Of a DNA stretch of 64,000 bases, positions 1 through 9,147 are shown piece after piece. Both the position numbers and the translations under genes were made by a program. Origin of the DNA: Trinickia soli (GTDB lineage: Bacteria; Pseudomonadota; Gammaproteobacteria; Burkholderiales; Burkholderiaceae); NCBI RefSeq assembly GCF_002879855.1, contig NZ_PNYB01000003.1:284022-348021 (forward strand), in the 5' to 3' direction. The first letter of the stretch is position 1; the number at the start of each line of letters is the position of its first letter. Below the pieces are notes generated by a model that saw nothing but the letters and a program-made list of their open reading frames with translations, did no database searches and was not told the DNA's origin.

Positions 1-1
1 C

Positions 2-1102
2 GTCGACGTCGTCGCGCTCGTGCCGTATCTCGTCCTGCAGTTCAAGGGACTCGGGATCATCGTGGCGACGGCCTCGTATGGCGTCATCTCGCCGACGGCC
101 GCGATCTGGATCGGCGCGATCGTCGTCACCGCCTACGTGACCATCTCCGGCGTGCGCGGCTCGGCCTGGAACTCGGTCCTCAAAGACCTCATGATTCTCG
201 GGATCGTCATCTTCCTCGGCCTCTATTTGCCGATGCATTTCTACGGCGGCTTGAGCCCGATGTTCCATGCGATCGATACGGCCAAGCCCGGCTTCCTGAC
301 GTTCCCGGCGAAGGGTTCGAGCGTGGCGTGGTTCCAGTCCACCGTGCTCCTGACCTCGCTCGGCTTCTTCATGTGGCCGCATACGTTCGGCTCCATCTTC
401 ACGGCGCGCGACGAACGCATCTTCAGGCGCAACGCCGCTGTGTTGCCGCTCTATCAGCTGATCCTGCTGTTCGTGTTCTTCGTCGGCTTCGCGGCGACGC
501 TGAAGGTGCCGGGCCTGAAGGGCAGCGACATCGACTTGTCGCTGTTCCATCTGTCGCTGCAGGCGTTCGACCCGTGGTTCATCGGCGTGATCGGGGCAGC
601 CGGCGTGCTCACCGCGCTCGTGCCGGGCTCGATGATTCTGAACGCCGCCGCCACGCTGCTCGCCAACGACGTCTACCGCGGCGCCGTCGATCGCACGGCG
701 GCGGATGCGAAGGTCGCCAAGCTCGCACGCGCGCTCGTGCCTGTCATCGCGCTCGTCGCCGTCTTCTTCACGCTGCGCGGCGGCGAGACGATCGTCGCCC
801 TGCTGCTGATGGGCTACAGCTTCGTCACGCAACTGTTCCCGGCCGTCGTCACCAGCCTCGCGCCGCGCAACTGGGTCACCAGGCAAGGCGCGTTCGCGGG
901 GATCGTAGCGGGCGTGGCCGTCGTCGCCTATACGACCCTCGCGCACGCGAGCATCGGGCAATGGTTCCCGTTCCTGCCCGACAAGCTCAAAGACGTCAAC
1001 ATCGGGCTCGTCGCGCTCGTGCTGAACGTCGTCGTGCTCATCATCGTGAGCGCGGTGACGCAGCCGAGGGCCGCGGGACAGTCGCAGGCTCGCACGCTCT
1101 GA
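2..1102 (+). CDS. Sodium:solute symporter family permease, 5'-truncated by window edge
   Basis: This is the C-terminal part (366 residues) of a member of the SSS family, the sodium-coupled uptake permeases of the inner membrane. The reading frame is open to the first base, so the true start lies outside the window. About eight or nine hydrophobic segments are visible. Family-like stretches are the MWPHTFGS segment, the following charged TARDERIFRRNA loop, and LPLYQL at the head of the next helix. These resemble the monocarboxylate permease MctP subgroup, but substrate cannot be read from the sequence. The gene ends 72 bases before the stop of the leftward glycosyltransferase gene and is not part of the polysaccharide locus. 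Confidence 0.88.
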   Translation, partial: VDVVALVPYLVLQFKGLGIIVATASYGVISPTAAIWIGAIVVTAYVTISGVRGSAWNSVLKDLMILGIVIFLGLYLPMHFYGGLSPMFHAIDTAKPGFLTFPAKGSSVAWFQSTVLLTSLGFFMWPHTFGSIFTARDERIFRRNAAVLPLYQLILLFVFFVGFAATLKVPGLKGSDIDLSLFHLSLQAFDPWFIGVIGAAGVLTALVPGSMILNAAATLLANDVYRGAVDRTAADAKVAKLARALVPVIALVAVFFTLRGGETIVALLLMGYSFVTQLFPAVVTSLAPRNWVTRQGAFAGIVAGVAVVAYTTLAHASIGQWFPFLPDKLKDVNIGLVALVLNVVVLIIVSAVTQPRAAGQSQARTL

Positions 1103-1174
1103 CCGGGTGCGGCCGATGGCGTGCGCCCGCTCCGGGCGCACGCCGTTCATCGCCGCCGCTCGCCGCTCGCCGCC

Positions 1175-2227
1175 TCAGCCCGCCACCCTGGCTGCGATCT
1201 CCAGGTAGCGCCGAGCGGTATCTTCCAGCGTCAACCCTTCGAGCGGGCGCGTCGAACGCGGTTGCGTCAGCGCCTCGGTCAACGCGCGGCCGTATCGTTC
1301 GATGTCCGTCGTATCGACCAGGCTCACGCTCGGGTAGTCGCGCGCGAAAGCGAATGCCGCGATCTCATTGGCGACGATCGGAATGCCCGATGCGAGCGCT
1401 TCGAGAAAGCCGATGCTATGCGCTTCGAAGCGAGAAGGCATCGCAAAGACGTCGGCGCGCGCAAGGACGTCGGGCACATCCGAACGCGGCCCTTCCACGC
1501 GCACACTCGCTGCGATGCCGAGTGCGTCGACGAGCGACAGGATCTGCGCGTGGTAGTCGCGGTCTTCGATGACGCCGCACAAATGCAGCGTGGTGCCGGG
1601 CTCGCACGCGAGCACCTCGCGAAAAGCGCGAACGGTGTCGAGCTGGTTCTTCTCCGGCATGTAGCGCCCGATCTGGACGATCTGCTTCGCGCGCGGCGCG
1701 TCCTGCGTATGACGGAAGCGCGCGAGGTCGACGCCGTTGGGCACGACGAACAGCAGCCGATGCGGCCCGATCGTCGCCACGTATTGATCGAGGTTGCGCT
1801 GGGCCACGCCGATGACGGCGCTGGCCCGCCGCGACAACGCGCGCTCGGCCCGCCGCAGCCATCGATTCTCCGTGAAATCGTTCATCCCCGAATGCATGAC
1901 GAAGACGATCGGAACGGCGACCGGCAGCGCGCGCGCGTAGAGGGCCGGAATCGTCGTATGGGCGAAGACGACGTCGGGCGCGAAGCGCCGGACGACGCGA
2001 TAGAGGAAGACCAGCCGGGCGAGATGTTCATGCCGGCGCAACGGAAAGATGCAGGCCACGTCGTGCGCGGCGAGTTCATTGGCCGCATCGGCGAAATCGG
2101 GTTCGGGCGGCAGCAGCGACGTGATGCCAACGGTATGGCCGCTCTGCCGATGACCGATCGCGATGCCCTTGACGAGCATTTCCGCGCCGGAGAGCCGAGG
2201 CGCGAGGACCAACTGAAGGATGCGCAT
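1175..2227 (-). CDS. Glycosyltransferase, GT4-like (GT-B fold)
   Basis: A 350-residue cytoplasmic or membrane-associated glycosyltransferase, probably adding one sugar to the lipid-linked repeat unit. The N terminus (MRILQLVLAP) opens the first Rossmann half. VPNGVDLARF near residue 160 and the E268-x7-E276 motif, followed by ALASGIPIVANE, are typical of the nucleotide-sugar binding half of GT4 enzymes. Length is normal for the family. It is the leftmost recognisable gene of the exopolysaccharide locus and is transcribed divergently from the TauE/SafE permease. Donor and acceptor sugars cannot be assigned from sequence. Confidence 0.85.
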   Translation of the reverse strand: MRILQLVLAPRLSGAEMLVKGIAIGHRQSGHTVGITSLLPPEPDFADAANELAAHDVACIFPLRRHEHLARLVFLYRVVRRFAPDVVFAHTTIPALYARALPVAVPIVFVMHSGMNDFTENRWLRRAERALSRRASAVIGVAQRNLDQYVATIGPHRLLFVVPNGVDLARFRHTQDAPRAKQIVQIGRYMPEKNQLDTVRAFREVLACEPGTTLHLCGVIEDRDYHAQILSLVDALGIAASVRVEGPRSDVPDVLARADVFAMPSRFEAHSIGFLEALASGIPIVANEIAAFAFARDYPSVSLVDTTDIERYGRALTEALTQPRSTRPLEGLTLEDTARRYLEIAARVAG

Positions 2228-2546
2228 GGTGTCGTTGCCGAGGGCTTCATCGATTCCGCTTAACGCGCCGGCACGCCGTCGGGCCGGCAGAGGTCATCGG
2301 CAAAACGTACCGCACGCACCCCTGCCCGCGTACGCCATCTTCTAGCCGTCTGCGGCCACCTTGGCGGCGCGAACGCCCATCGAAGCCCGTCGAACCTGGC
2401 GCCGCAGCCCGGCGATTCGCACGAGCCGGCCCGAACCCCTGCTGGCCGGAACGAGGAGCGCATTTATCGCCGATCGATCTAACGATATGGCCGATTGATC
2501 TAAGGAACCTCACGACCGCAGCTTACAATCGCAGGCTCAAATTGTC
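2228..2546. promoter_or_regulatory. Divergent intergenic region with spaced direct repeat
   Basis: This 319-base gap separates the leftward glycosyltransferase from the rightward TauE/SafE permease and must hold promoters for both. Two 14-base direct repeats reading GCCGAT(C/T)GATCTAA lie at 2469-2482 and 2490-2503, identical at 13 of 14 positions and 21 bases apart, about two helical turns. TACAAT at 2524-2529 could be a -10 box for the permease, but no well spaced -35 is visible. No credible small gene was found; the open frames here have no start context or recognisable content. Confidence 0.4.
2469..2503. repeat. Pair of 14-bp direct repeats, 21-bp period
   Basis: The unit GCCGATCGATCTAA is followed 21 bases later by GCCGATTGATCTAA. 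The two-turn spacing puts both copies on the same DNA face, as in operators bound by a dimer or by two adjacent monomers. It sits 44 bases upstream of the permease start. The regulator is unknown. Confidence 0.4.
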
Positions 2547-3365
2547 ATGGCTGCGCCGCCGGCCCCTTACCGCACGATGCACCTGCCGCACATCAACCTC
2601 ATGTACTCCGCTTCCGGCCTTGGCGTCGGCTTCCTCGTCGGCTTGACGGGCGTGGGAGGGGGGTCGTTGATGACGCCCCTGCTCGTACTGCTTTTCGGGG
2701 TGCATCCGGCCACGGCCGTCGGCACCGATCTGCTCTATGCCGCGGTGACAAAAGCGACCGGCACCCTCGTGCATGGGCTCAAGGGTTCCGTCGATTGGCG
2801 CATCACGGGCCGGCTCGCAAGCGGCAGCGTGCCGACGGCCCTCCTCACGCTTTGGCTGCTCCATCGCTACGGCATGCATTCGCAGGCCGCCACGTCGCTG
2901 ATTCAGCACGTGCTCGGCACCGCCTTGCTGATCACCTCGGTGGCGCTGATCTTCCGTCCGCAGCTCGCCGCGCTCGCGGCCCGTGCGCCGCGCGGCATCG
3001 ACCCGACCCGCACCGCGCTGCTCACTGCCTTGACGGGCGCCGTGCTCGGCGTCCTCGTGTCGCTGACCTCGGTCGGAGCCGGCGCAATCGGCGTAACGGT
3101 CTTGCTGCTGCTCCACCCGAAGCTGGCCACCTCGCGCATCGTCGGCTCCGACATCGCGCATGCGGTGCCGCTCGCGCTCGTCGCCGGCATGGGCCATTGG
3201 ATGCTCGGCTCCGTCGACGGCGCGATGCTGATCTCGCTGCTGATCGGCTCGCTGCCCGGCATCGCGCTCGGCAGCCATCTTTCGTCACGTTCGCCCGAGG
3301 CGCTGCTGCGCAATCTGCTCGCCGCCGTGCTCGTGCTCGTCGGCGTGCGGCTGGTTTGGGCGTAA
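2547..3365 (+). CDS. TauE/SafE-family sulfite/organosulfonate-type membrane permease
   Basis: A 272-residue polytopic membrane protein with seven to eight hydrophobic segments. The GVGGGS glycine-rich stretch at residues 35-40, the following MTPLLVLL helix, and the matching repeat-half segment SVGAGAIGVT in the second half are the hallmarks of the TauE/SafE (DUF81) family, which export sulfite or organosulfur anions or carry related substrates. ATG codons at 2577 and 2601 are alternative starts; the latter (MYSASGLGVG) begins just before the first helix. It lies between polysaccharide genes but has no obvious role in that pathway. It converges on wzx with only 22 bases between stops. Confidence 0.82.
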   Translation: MAAPPAPYRTMHLPHINLMYSASGLGVGFLVGLTGVGGGSLMTPLLVLLFGVHPATAVGTDLLYAAVTKATGTLVHGLKGSVDWRITGRLASGSVPTALLTLWLLHRYGMHSQAATSLIQHVLGTALLITSVALIFRPQLAALAARAPRGIDPTRTALLTALTGAVLGVLVSLTSVGAGAIGVTVLLLLHPKLATSRIVGSDIAHAVPLALVAGMGHWMLGSVDGAMLISLLIGSLPGIALGSHLSSRSPEALLRNLLAAVLVLVGVRLVWA

Positions 3366-3387
3366 AGGTTCCGAGCGCCGCTCCGAA

Positions 3388-4626
3388 TCAGCGCGGCTTC
3401 ACGGTTCGATAGAACATCCAAAGCCCGGCTGTCGCGAGGCCCGCCGTCATGCCCCATGCAATGCCTACGACGCCCCACTGGCGCAGCGCGACGGGCACGA
3501 CCGCCACGAGCACGACGACCTGCAACGCCGATGCCTGCGCCGCCGTGCGCGCATCGCCTCGCGCACGCAGGTAAGCCACGAGCACGGCAATCAGCGCCCC
3601 GAGCGCCATGTTGACGACGAAGATGCGAAACAGCGGCACGGCCGGCATCCACTGCGGTCCCAGCACGAGCGCAAACAACCATGAAGCCATCGCACGCAGC
3701 ACGAGCACGACCAATACCACCGCGCATGCGCCGATCGCGAGATAACGCCTGAATAGGGTCGCGGCGCGCTTGGCATCCTCGCGATGATGCGCGGCGAACG
3801 TCGGAAACAGATACTGCGAAAGCGCAATGGCCGCATCGGCCAGCAGCATCTGCGCGAGCCGGGACGACATTTGATAGGCCCCGAGTTGCGCGGGCCCGAG
3901 CATCTTGCCGACGACGACCTTGTCGAACTGATTGAGGACGAGATTGACGACGCTGCCGGCCCAGATCCACCGTGAGAAACCAATGTAGTGACCAATGCCC
4001 GACCAGCGCGGCGTAAGCGGCGGACGCGGCGTCAACGCAGCCCAGGTGACGGTCGTCTTCAGCGCTTCGCCCACCAGCATGCCGATGAGCACCGAGTAAG
4101 CGCCGGCGCCCGAGAACGCAAACGCGAGCCCGACGCAGCAATCAGCCAACGCGGCGCCGATCTCGATCGCCGCGATGCATGAGAAGCGGCGCTCGCGTTG
4201 TGCGACGTAGTAGCCAGGCGAGGCGATCCCGCGCACGAGCGGAAGCGCCGCGGCCATCTGCAGCAGCAGCAACGATCCGACGAGGTGAAACTGGCTCGCC
4301 ATGAACGGCGCCAGTGCGACGAGGATGAGCGCCACGCAGGCCCCACGCGCGACCAGCGTCGTGAAGACCGCGCCGAGTTCATCGCGCGTCGGCGCGTCGC
4401 GGCCTTGCACGACCGCCTGCGCCAGTCCCGTGTCAGACAGCGATTCGGCGATCGCGACGGCCAGCAGCGCGACACTGACGCTGCCGATCGCCGCCGGCCC
4501 GAGCAGGCGGCCAATCGCGAGAAACTTGACCGCGACCAGCCCACGCACGGCCACCTGCTGGGCGAGCACCCACGTCGCAGCGCTCGGCGCGAGACCCGCG
4601 CGCAGCGACGCCGCCGCGAAGCGCAT
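3388..4626 (-). CDS. Wzx-type oligosaccharide flippase
   Basis: A protein of about 412 residues with twelve or so hydrophobic segments, matching the polysaccharide-transport/MATE-like flippases that move lipid-linked repeat units across the inner membrane. The N-terminal helix begins at ATWVLAQQ, followed by a loop containing GRLLGPAAIG, typical of the family. I chose ATG 4626 because it starts just before the first helix; ATG 4677 and 4764 are also in frame, with poor ribosome-binding context. A terminator-like hairpin at 4704-4737 sits just upstream on the same strand. This is the only flippase in the locus, so it is likely to serve the polymer built by the ManC/Gmd/Fcl genes. Confidence 0.8.
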   Translation of the reverse strand: MRFAAASLRAGLAPSAATWVLAQQVAVRGLVAVKFLAIGRLLGPAAIGSVSVALLAVAIAESLSDTGLAQAVVQGRDAPTRDELGAVFTTLVARGACVALILVALAPFMASQFHLVGSLLLLQMAAALPLVRGIASPGYYVAQRERRFSCIAAIEIGAALADCCVGLAFAFSGAGAYSVLIGMLVGEALKTTVTWAALTPRPPLTPRWSGIGHYIGFSRWIWAGSVVNLVLNQFDKVVVGKMLGPAQLGAYQMSSRLAQMLLADAAIALSQYLFPTFAAHHREDAKRAATLFRRYLAIGACAVVLVVLVLRAMASWLFALVLGPQWMPAVPLFRIFVVNMALGALIAVLVAYLRARGDARTAAQASALQVVVLVAVVPVALRQWGVVGIAWGMTAGLATAGLWMFYRTVKPR

Positions 4627-4938
4627 CGAGCTGGCTCTCTTTTCCCGCAAGGTGTTCACGTTGGACACAATCCGCATCGGTGGGCGCGCATCGTTGGACG
4701 AAAAGACGGGCGGCGGGCGCAGCCGTGCCGCCCGTCTGCATCGCACGGGCGACGCGAGGATCAAAGTAACGCTTCGAAGCCGGCGAAAGACGCCATCTCC
4801 TAGCGACGAACCGCCAACACCCGCAGCACGCGGCGAACGCGCGCAAACTGGCGACAGATTGGCGCCAGATGCCTATCGGCGGGTGCTACTGTTCCTTGAT
4901 CAACGTCGAGCGCCGCTCACCCCTTACTGGTCCCATTG
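4627..4938. promoter_or_regulatory. Divergent intergenic region, wzx and glycosyltransferase
   Basis: These 312 bases lie between the starts of wzx (leftward) and a glycosyltransferase (rightward). The main visible structure is the hairpin at 4704-4737 described separately. No convincing -35/-10 pair and no small gene with a ribosome-binding site were found in the remainder. Confidence 0.35.
4701..4737 (-). terminator. Intrinsic terminator-like hairpin in the wzx leader
   Basis: AGACGGGCGGC at 4704-4714 and GCCGCCCGTCT at 4727-4737 form a perfect 11-base-pair stem with a 12-base loop. Read on the minus strand the 3' arm runs into TTT, giving a TCTTTTC tract, the arrangement of a Rho-independent terminator. 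It points into the wzx gene, 75 bases before the chosen start, so it would act as an attenuator of wzx rather than as the end of a gene. The nearest upstream gene on this strand starts at 7457, with a plus-strand gene between. Confidence 0.5.
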
Positions 4939-6183
4939 ATGATGCTGCAAGCGCCGCCCTCCCCGACCGTGCTCATCATCGAGCCCAACTTCACCGGGCA
5001 TCGTTGGCGCTATGCTCAATGGGCTGCCGAGGCCTACACCGAAGCGGGCTTGCGCTGCCTGATCGTCACGGCGTCATGCAACGCGGATCATCGCTTCTCG
5101 CGCGGCATCACCGACGCGCACCGCCCCGACCTCGAGATCGCATTCATCGACGATCCGCCGCCGCGCCGCGGTATAGCCGCCCGCGCCGAGCGCCTTGCGT
5201 ACGTGCGCTATCACCGATACTTCGCACACGCTTACCGCTTCGCCCGCGACCTTGAACCGGTTGCGCTGGTGGTCGTCCCCTACGTCGACTACTTTCTCTA
5301 CGCGCTTGCGCTGCTCAGATCGCCGTTCCGTGACACGCCTTGGATCGGCATCACGATGCGCGCTTCGTTTCATCATCGGCACGTCGGCGTCAAAGCGCCC
5401 GACCGTCCGCTGCTCAACGCCGTGAAAGCACGCTTGTTTCGACGCGCCGTCCGTGCGCGCGGGTTGCGCGCACTGCTGTCGATCGATCCGACGCTGCCGC
5501 AATGGTGCGCTCATGCGCTGCCAGAGCCACGCGCCGCCATCTCCTATCTCGCCGATCCCTTCCCCGACGCCCGCTCGGACGATCCGGCCGCGGCGCGGGC
5601 CCGCTTGAACTTCGGGCCTGGACCGCATGTGCTCGTCTATGGCTCGATTACCGAGCGTAAGGGAATTCGCGAACTCGTCGTTGCGCTTGAACGCATGCAA
5701 GGCGCCCCGACGCTCGTCGTCGCCGGCGAGCAGGATGCGGACACACGCGCGTTTCTCGGCGCGCAAGCGCGCGGTCTGACGCCGGCGCCAATCCTGATCG
5801 ATCGATTCATCTCGCAAGACATGGAATTCGATCTGTTTTCCGCATGCGATGCGGTGTGGCTCGGTTACAAAGGGCACTACGGCATGAGCGGCGTGCTCGT
5901 GCAGGCCTATCGATTCGGCAAGCGCGTTATCGCGACTTCGGAGGGATTGATCGGTTGGTTCTGCATGGACGGTTCGCTCGGCCCCGTACTCGGAGACCTG
6001 TCGCCAGCGGCCATCGAGCGCGCGCTCCATGACGCACTCGGCGACGCGCGCGAACCGGATCGCCAGCCGGCGCGCGGTCATGCCGCATTGCTCGCACACA
6101 ATACGCTCGATGCATTCAAACGCACGCTGCGCGATGCATCGAGGATCGAGCCCGCGTCCCGCGCCGGTCTGGTGAAATTCTGA
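4939..6183 (+). CDS. Glycosyltransferase, GT-B fold
   Basis: A 414-residue protein. The N-terminal half has VLIIEPNFTGHRWRYA, a glycine/histidine loop common at the start of GT-B enzymes. The C-terminal half has VLVYGSITERKG, like the GxxxxxKG donor-binding turn of GT4 enzymes, and a late GMSGVLVQAYRFGKRVIA segment in place of the usual E-x7-E motif. The sequence begins TTG ATG ATG; ATG 4939 or 4942 is the likely start. It converges on the acyltransferase gene with 38 bases between stops. A role in adding a sugar to the repeat unit is inferred from neighbours. Confidence 0.75.
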   Translation: MMLQAPPSPTVLIIEPNFTGHRWRYAQWAAEAYTEAGLRCLIVTASCNADHRFSRGITDAHRPDLEIAFIDDPPPRRGIAARAERLAYVRYHRYFAHAYRFARDLEPVALVVVPYVDYFLYALALLRSPFRDTPWIGITMRASFHHRHVGVKAPDRPLLNAVKARLFRRAVRARGLRALLSIDPTLPQWCAHALPEPRAAISYLADPFPDARSDDPAAARARLNFGPGPHVLVYGSITERKGIRELVVALERMQGAPTLVVAGEQDADTRAFLGAQARGLTPAPILIDRFISQDMEFDLFSACDAVWLGYKGHYGMSGVLVQAYRFGKRVIATSEGLIGWFCMDGSLGPVLGDLSPAAIERALHDALGDAREPDRQPARGHAALLAHNTLDAFKRTLRDASRIEPASRAGLVKF

Positions 6184-6221
6184 CTATCCTCTGACGGCGC
6201 CGCGGCCACCCGGCCTTCCGA

Positions 6222-7457
6222 CTATCCTTGCGATGCTTGTCTGCCGACGCTCGGCGGCGCCTCATCGACAGTGCGCGCTGCAATCACCGCGCCCGTAACA
6301 CCAGGGGCCGGCTGCGGTGCGCACGCAGTGCCGCGCACAGGCACACGCGTCTCGCGCGCGGCGGGATACAACGCGTTGCGCAGACGCAGGAACGGAAACT
6401 CGATAGCGCGCGTCGTCACGTATCCGACGCCGATGGCGATGCACGTCTGAAATGCGAGCGCCGCGCCCCAGACCAGGAGGCGTGGCATGCCCGCTGCCAT
6501 CGCCTTGGCGATGAAAAGCCCGCCCGGTGCGAGCGCCACGGAGTGCCAGAGGTAAATGCCGTAGGAATACACGCCGACCCATGCGACGGCGCGAAACCAC
6601 CACGCGCCTCGAATCGCCGCGCTGTGCTCGAGCATGAGCACGATCAGGGCGACGAAGCCGATCGATTGGATCGTATAACCGATGCTTTCGTCGATCGCGT
6701 AATGCGGCGTCGCGAACCCGAGCCACGCGATCAAGGCAATCACAAGCGCGACGAGCAGCCACGTCTTGCGCGCGAAACGCCGGTAGACGTCGGGCGCCAT
6801 CCAATAGACCACGGCCAGCATCACGCCGGCAAGCAAGCTGTCGATGCGATATTGCGTATAGGCGAACGCTGCGTCGAGCTGTCCGTGCGCGACGGCAACG
6901 GAGCGGATCGCAAGTACGGTCAGGCAAACGAGGCCCAGCACGGCAAGGATCGCGTGGGCACCGAGGCGCCACCGCGCGAACAAAAGCAGCACGGCCGGCA
7001 GGAGCAGGTAGAAGTGCTCTTCGACGGCGAGGCTCCAAGTCTGAGAAATCGACGTGCCGAGGTAGTTCTGCAAGTGTATGAGGTTCTGCACGAGAAAGCT
7101 GTCGAGCGGATGACGGCGCACGATCGCATGGAACGCGATCAGCACGTAATACGCCGGCCAGATCTTGAAGATCCGCCGCACGATGAAGCGGCGCGCATCG
7201 ATCGCGTTGTGCTGAGCATATTGTTTCAGCAACAGGCCACCGACGAGAAAGCCGCTCAGCGTAAAAAACAGATTGACGCCTTCTCGGCCGAAATGCGTGA
7301 AGGGATACTGCGCGATCGACACGATCGCCCATCCGGGGTCGACCGAACGAAAGTGATACCCCATGACGGCGAGAATGGCGATCCCGCGCAAGAAGTCGAG
7401 TTCGATCGCTCGATCGCGCACGATCGTCTTCGCTCCCCCGAACGGATTCCTGATCAT
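6222..7457 (-). CDS. Membrane O-acyltransferase (acyltransferase 3 / OafA-YrhL family)
   Basis: A 411-residue integral membrane protein with about ten hydrophobic segments. The opening RAIELDFLRGIAILAVMGYHF carries the family motif with the conserved Arg and the catalytic-type His, and NLFFTLSGFLVGG follows in the next helix region. Members transfer acetyl or other acyl groups to surface carbohydrates. Start ATG 7457 is chosen because it precedes the first motif by 16 residues; in-frame codons further upstream add a basic unconserved tail. Its location among glycosyltransferase, Wzy and Wzx genes suggests decoration of the exopolysaccharide. Confidence 0.85.
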   Translation of the reverse strand: MIRNPFGGAKTIVRDRAIELDFLRGIAILAVMGYHFRSVDPGWAIVSIAQYPFTHFGREGVNLFFTLSGFLVGGLLLKQYAQHNAIDARRFIVRRIFKIWPAYYVLIAFHAIVRRHPLDSFLVQNLIHLQNYLGTSISQTWSLAVEEHFYLLLPAVLLLFARWRLGAHAILAVLGLVCLTVLAIRSVAVAHGQLDAAFAYTQYRIDSLLAGVMLAVVYWMAPDVYRRFARKTWLLVALVIALIAWLGFATPHYAIDESIGYTIQSIGFVALIVLMLEHSAAIRGAWWFRAVAWVGVYSYGIYLWHSVALAPGGLFIAKAMAAGMPRLLVWGAALAFQTCIAIGVGYVTTRAIEFPFLRLRNALYPAARETRVPVRGTACAPQPAPGVTGAVIAARTVDEAPPSVGRQASQG

Positions 7458-7752
7458 CGTCGGTTCCTTATCCGGCTGTGCGGCCGGTTTCGATTCGGCT
7501 CTTCGATCTTCGGCCGCCCGGTGGGCGGGTATCCGCCAATATGGCGGAAGAAACAGACAAGCGCCTCGGTGCACGGACGTGATGGCAACGCTGCATCATG
7601 TGCCGAACCCCCATCCGTCCATTCCCGCCGAACGCTAGTCGCGCGCCGCCACCGGCATGTGGCAAGGCACGCGCCGGCGTTATAGTCGGCACGTGCATCG
7701 GGCCTGGGACCGTCATCGGCCACGCCCGCGAACCAATAGGAACCGATCCGAC

Positions 7753-9147
7753 ATGTCAGAGGCGCGATACCGATTCGCATCGGGCGCCGCGCGAGCGGCA
7801 CGCAATCCGTATGCGCACTTGTGGATCTGGCTGTTCGTGTTCCCGCTCGCCATGGACTACAAGGCAGCGAATGCGGGTGACAACCATCTCGCGCAAATCT
7901 TTCTGACGATCCCGGCGCTCGGGGCAGGCGTCATCCTCTCGCTGATCGGGCCGCGTTTTCGCGATCGCTCGCCGCTACGTTCATTGATGACGGTGTCGCT
8001 GATCCTCGCCGTGCCGGCCAGTCTGGTTACGCAGTGGCTCCAGGAAAACAGCGTCGGCCAATATCTGCGCGTGTTGCTCCCCTTTGCGCTGTTCCAATTG
8101 GGATTTATCGCCGCGTGTCGTCCGTGGCAAGAAGAGCGCATCGAACAATTCGAGAAGGCGCTGTTTTGGGCGAACGCGGTCAGCCTGGGCTTCACCTGTC
8201 TTTACGGTCTGACGATCGCGGGGCCGCTCGCGGATGTGCGTTATCGGATCGTCTCCGTCACCTTCCTCGGCTTGCAAGGCGTGCTGCTGCATGAATTCGT
8301 CATCGCCAAGCGCTTTACCGCGCTCACGCTCGGTCTGTTCATGGCGAGCATCGTCATCGAGCTATTGAGCGTCACGCGCTCGTTGCTGGTCGGCACCGCA
8401 TTGCTGTTCGCACTCGCCGTGTGGATGAGCGCGCCTGGTATGCGGCATGTCGCGCATGCGGCGATGCGCGCTGCCTTGGCCGCGATCGTGCTCGGCGCGA
8501 TGGCCGTGGGCGCCGCATCGTGCTTTCCCGACGTAACCGAGCACTGGGTACAGCGCATCGACTTCGCAAAGGATGCCACGAAAACCGGCAAGGATCCGAC
8601 CACCATCACGCGCCTCGCCGAGATACGGGATCAATTCGATCAGGTCGTGTCGTCCCCGGTCTCGCTGCTGATCGGCAAAGGCTATGGCCACGACTATCGC
8701 TATTCCCCCGCCTATCTGCCGGACCTTGCCGGGCAAATCAGCAAGAAGGATTTCTACGCACAGCGCGATTGGACCGCAGGGCACAACTTCTGGGTCTATC
8801 AATTCTTCGCGGGTGGCGTGTTGTTCGGGCTCGCCCTGCCGCTTGCGCTGCTCTACGCGCTCGTGCGCTGCACGCTCACCTACCGCCGCTGGCGCGCGAA
8901 CGCGCCCGATACGCCGCAACTGCCGGTCCTCGGGCGCGCCATTTTGCTCACCGCTGCACTGCCGGCCGCGTCCGTCGGCGGCAATCCGCTCGGGCCGCGC
9001 TTCTCCGCGCTGGTGTTCGGCGTCGCGCTCGGGCTGATGGTGGCGATGCATGCGCAATTGACGCGGCGCGCGCGGAGCACGGCGCTCGCCGCTCCGCTGC
9101 GGCGCACGCCCCATTCGCCACTCGGCGCCATGGACGCCCCGTCATGA
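7753..9147 (+). CDS. Wzy-like polysaccharide polymerase / O-antigen ligase family membrane protein
   Basis: A 464-residue protein with about ten hydrophobic segments and one large periplasmic loop between the last helices (roughly residues 265-360). GHNFWVYQFFAGG at the end of that loop matches the His-Asn-x-Trp region common in O-antigen ligases and Wzy polymerases. Family members join repeat units on undecaprenyl pyrophosphate at the periplasmic face. ATG 7753 is preceded by AGGAA at a workable distance, so I prefer it to the upstream in-frame ATG at 7657. Its stop overlaps the next glycosyltransferase start by four bases, indicating translational coupling. Confidence 0.8.
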   Translation: MSEARYRFASGAARAARNPYAHLWIWLFVFPLAMDYKAANAGDNHLAQIFLTIPALGAGVILSLIGPRFRDRSPLRSLMTVSLILAVPASLVTQWLQENSVGQYLRVLLPFALFQLGFIAACRPWQEERIEQFEKALFWANAVSLGFTCLYGLTIAGPLADVRYRIVSVTFLGLQGVLLHEFVIAKRFTALTLGLFMASIVIELLSVTRSLLVGTALLFALAVWMSAPGMRHVAHAAMRAALAAIVLGAMAVGAASCFPDVTEHWVQRIDFAKDATKTGKDPTTITRLAEIRDQFDQVVSSPVSLLIGKGYGHDYRYSPAYLPDLAGQISKKDFYAQRDWTAGHNFWVYQFFAGGVLFGLALPLALLYALVRCTLTYRRWRANAPDTPQLPVLGRAILLTAALPAASVGGNPLGPRFSALVFGVALGLMVAMHAQLTRRARSTALAAPLRRTPHSPLGAMDAPS

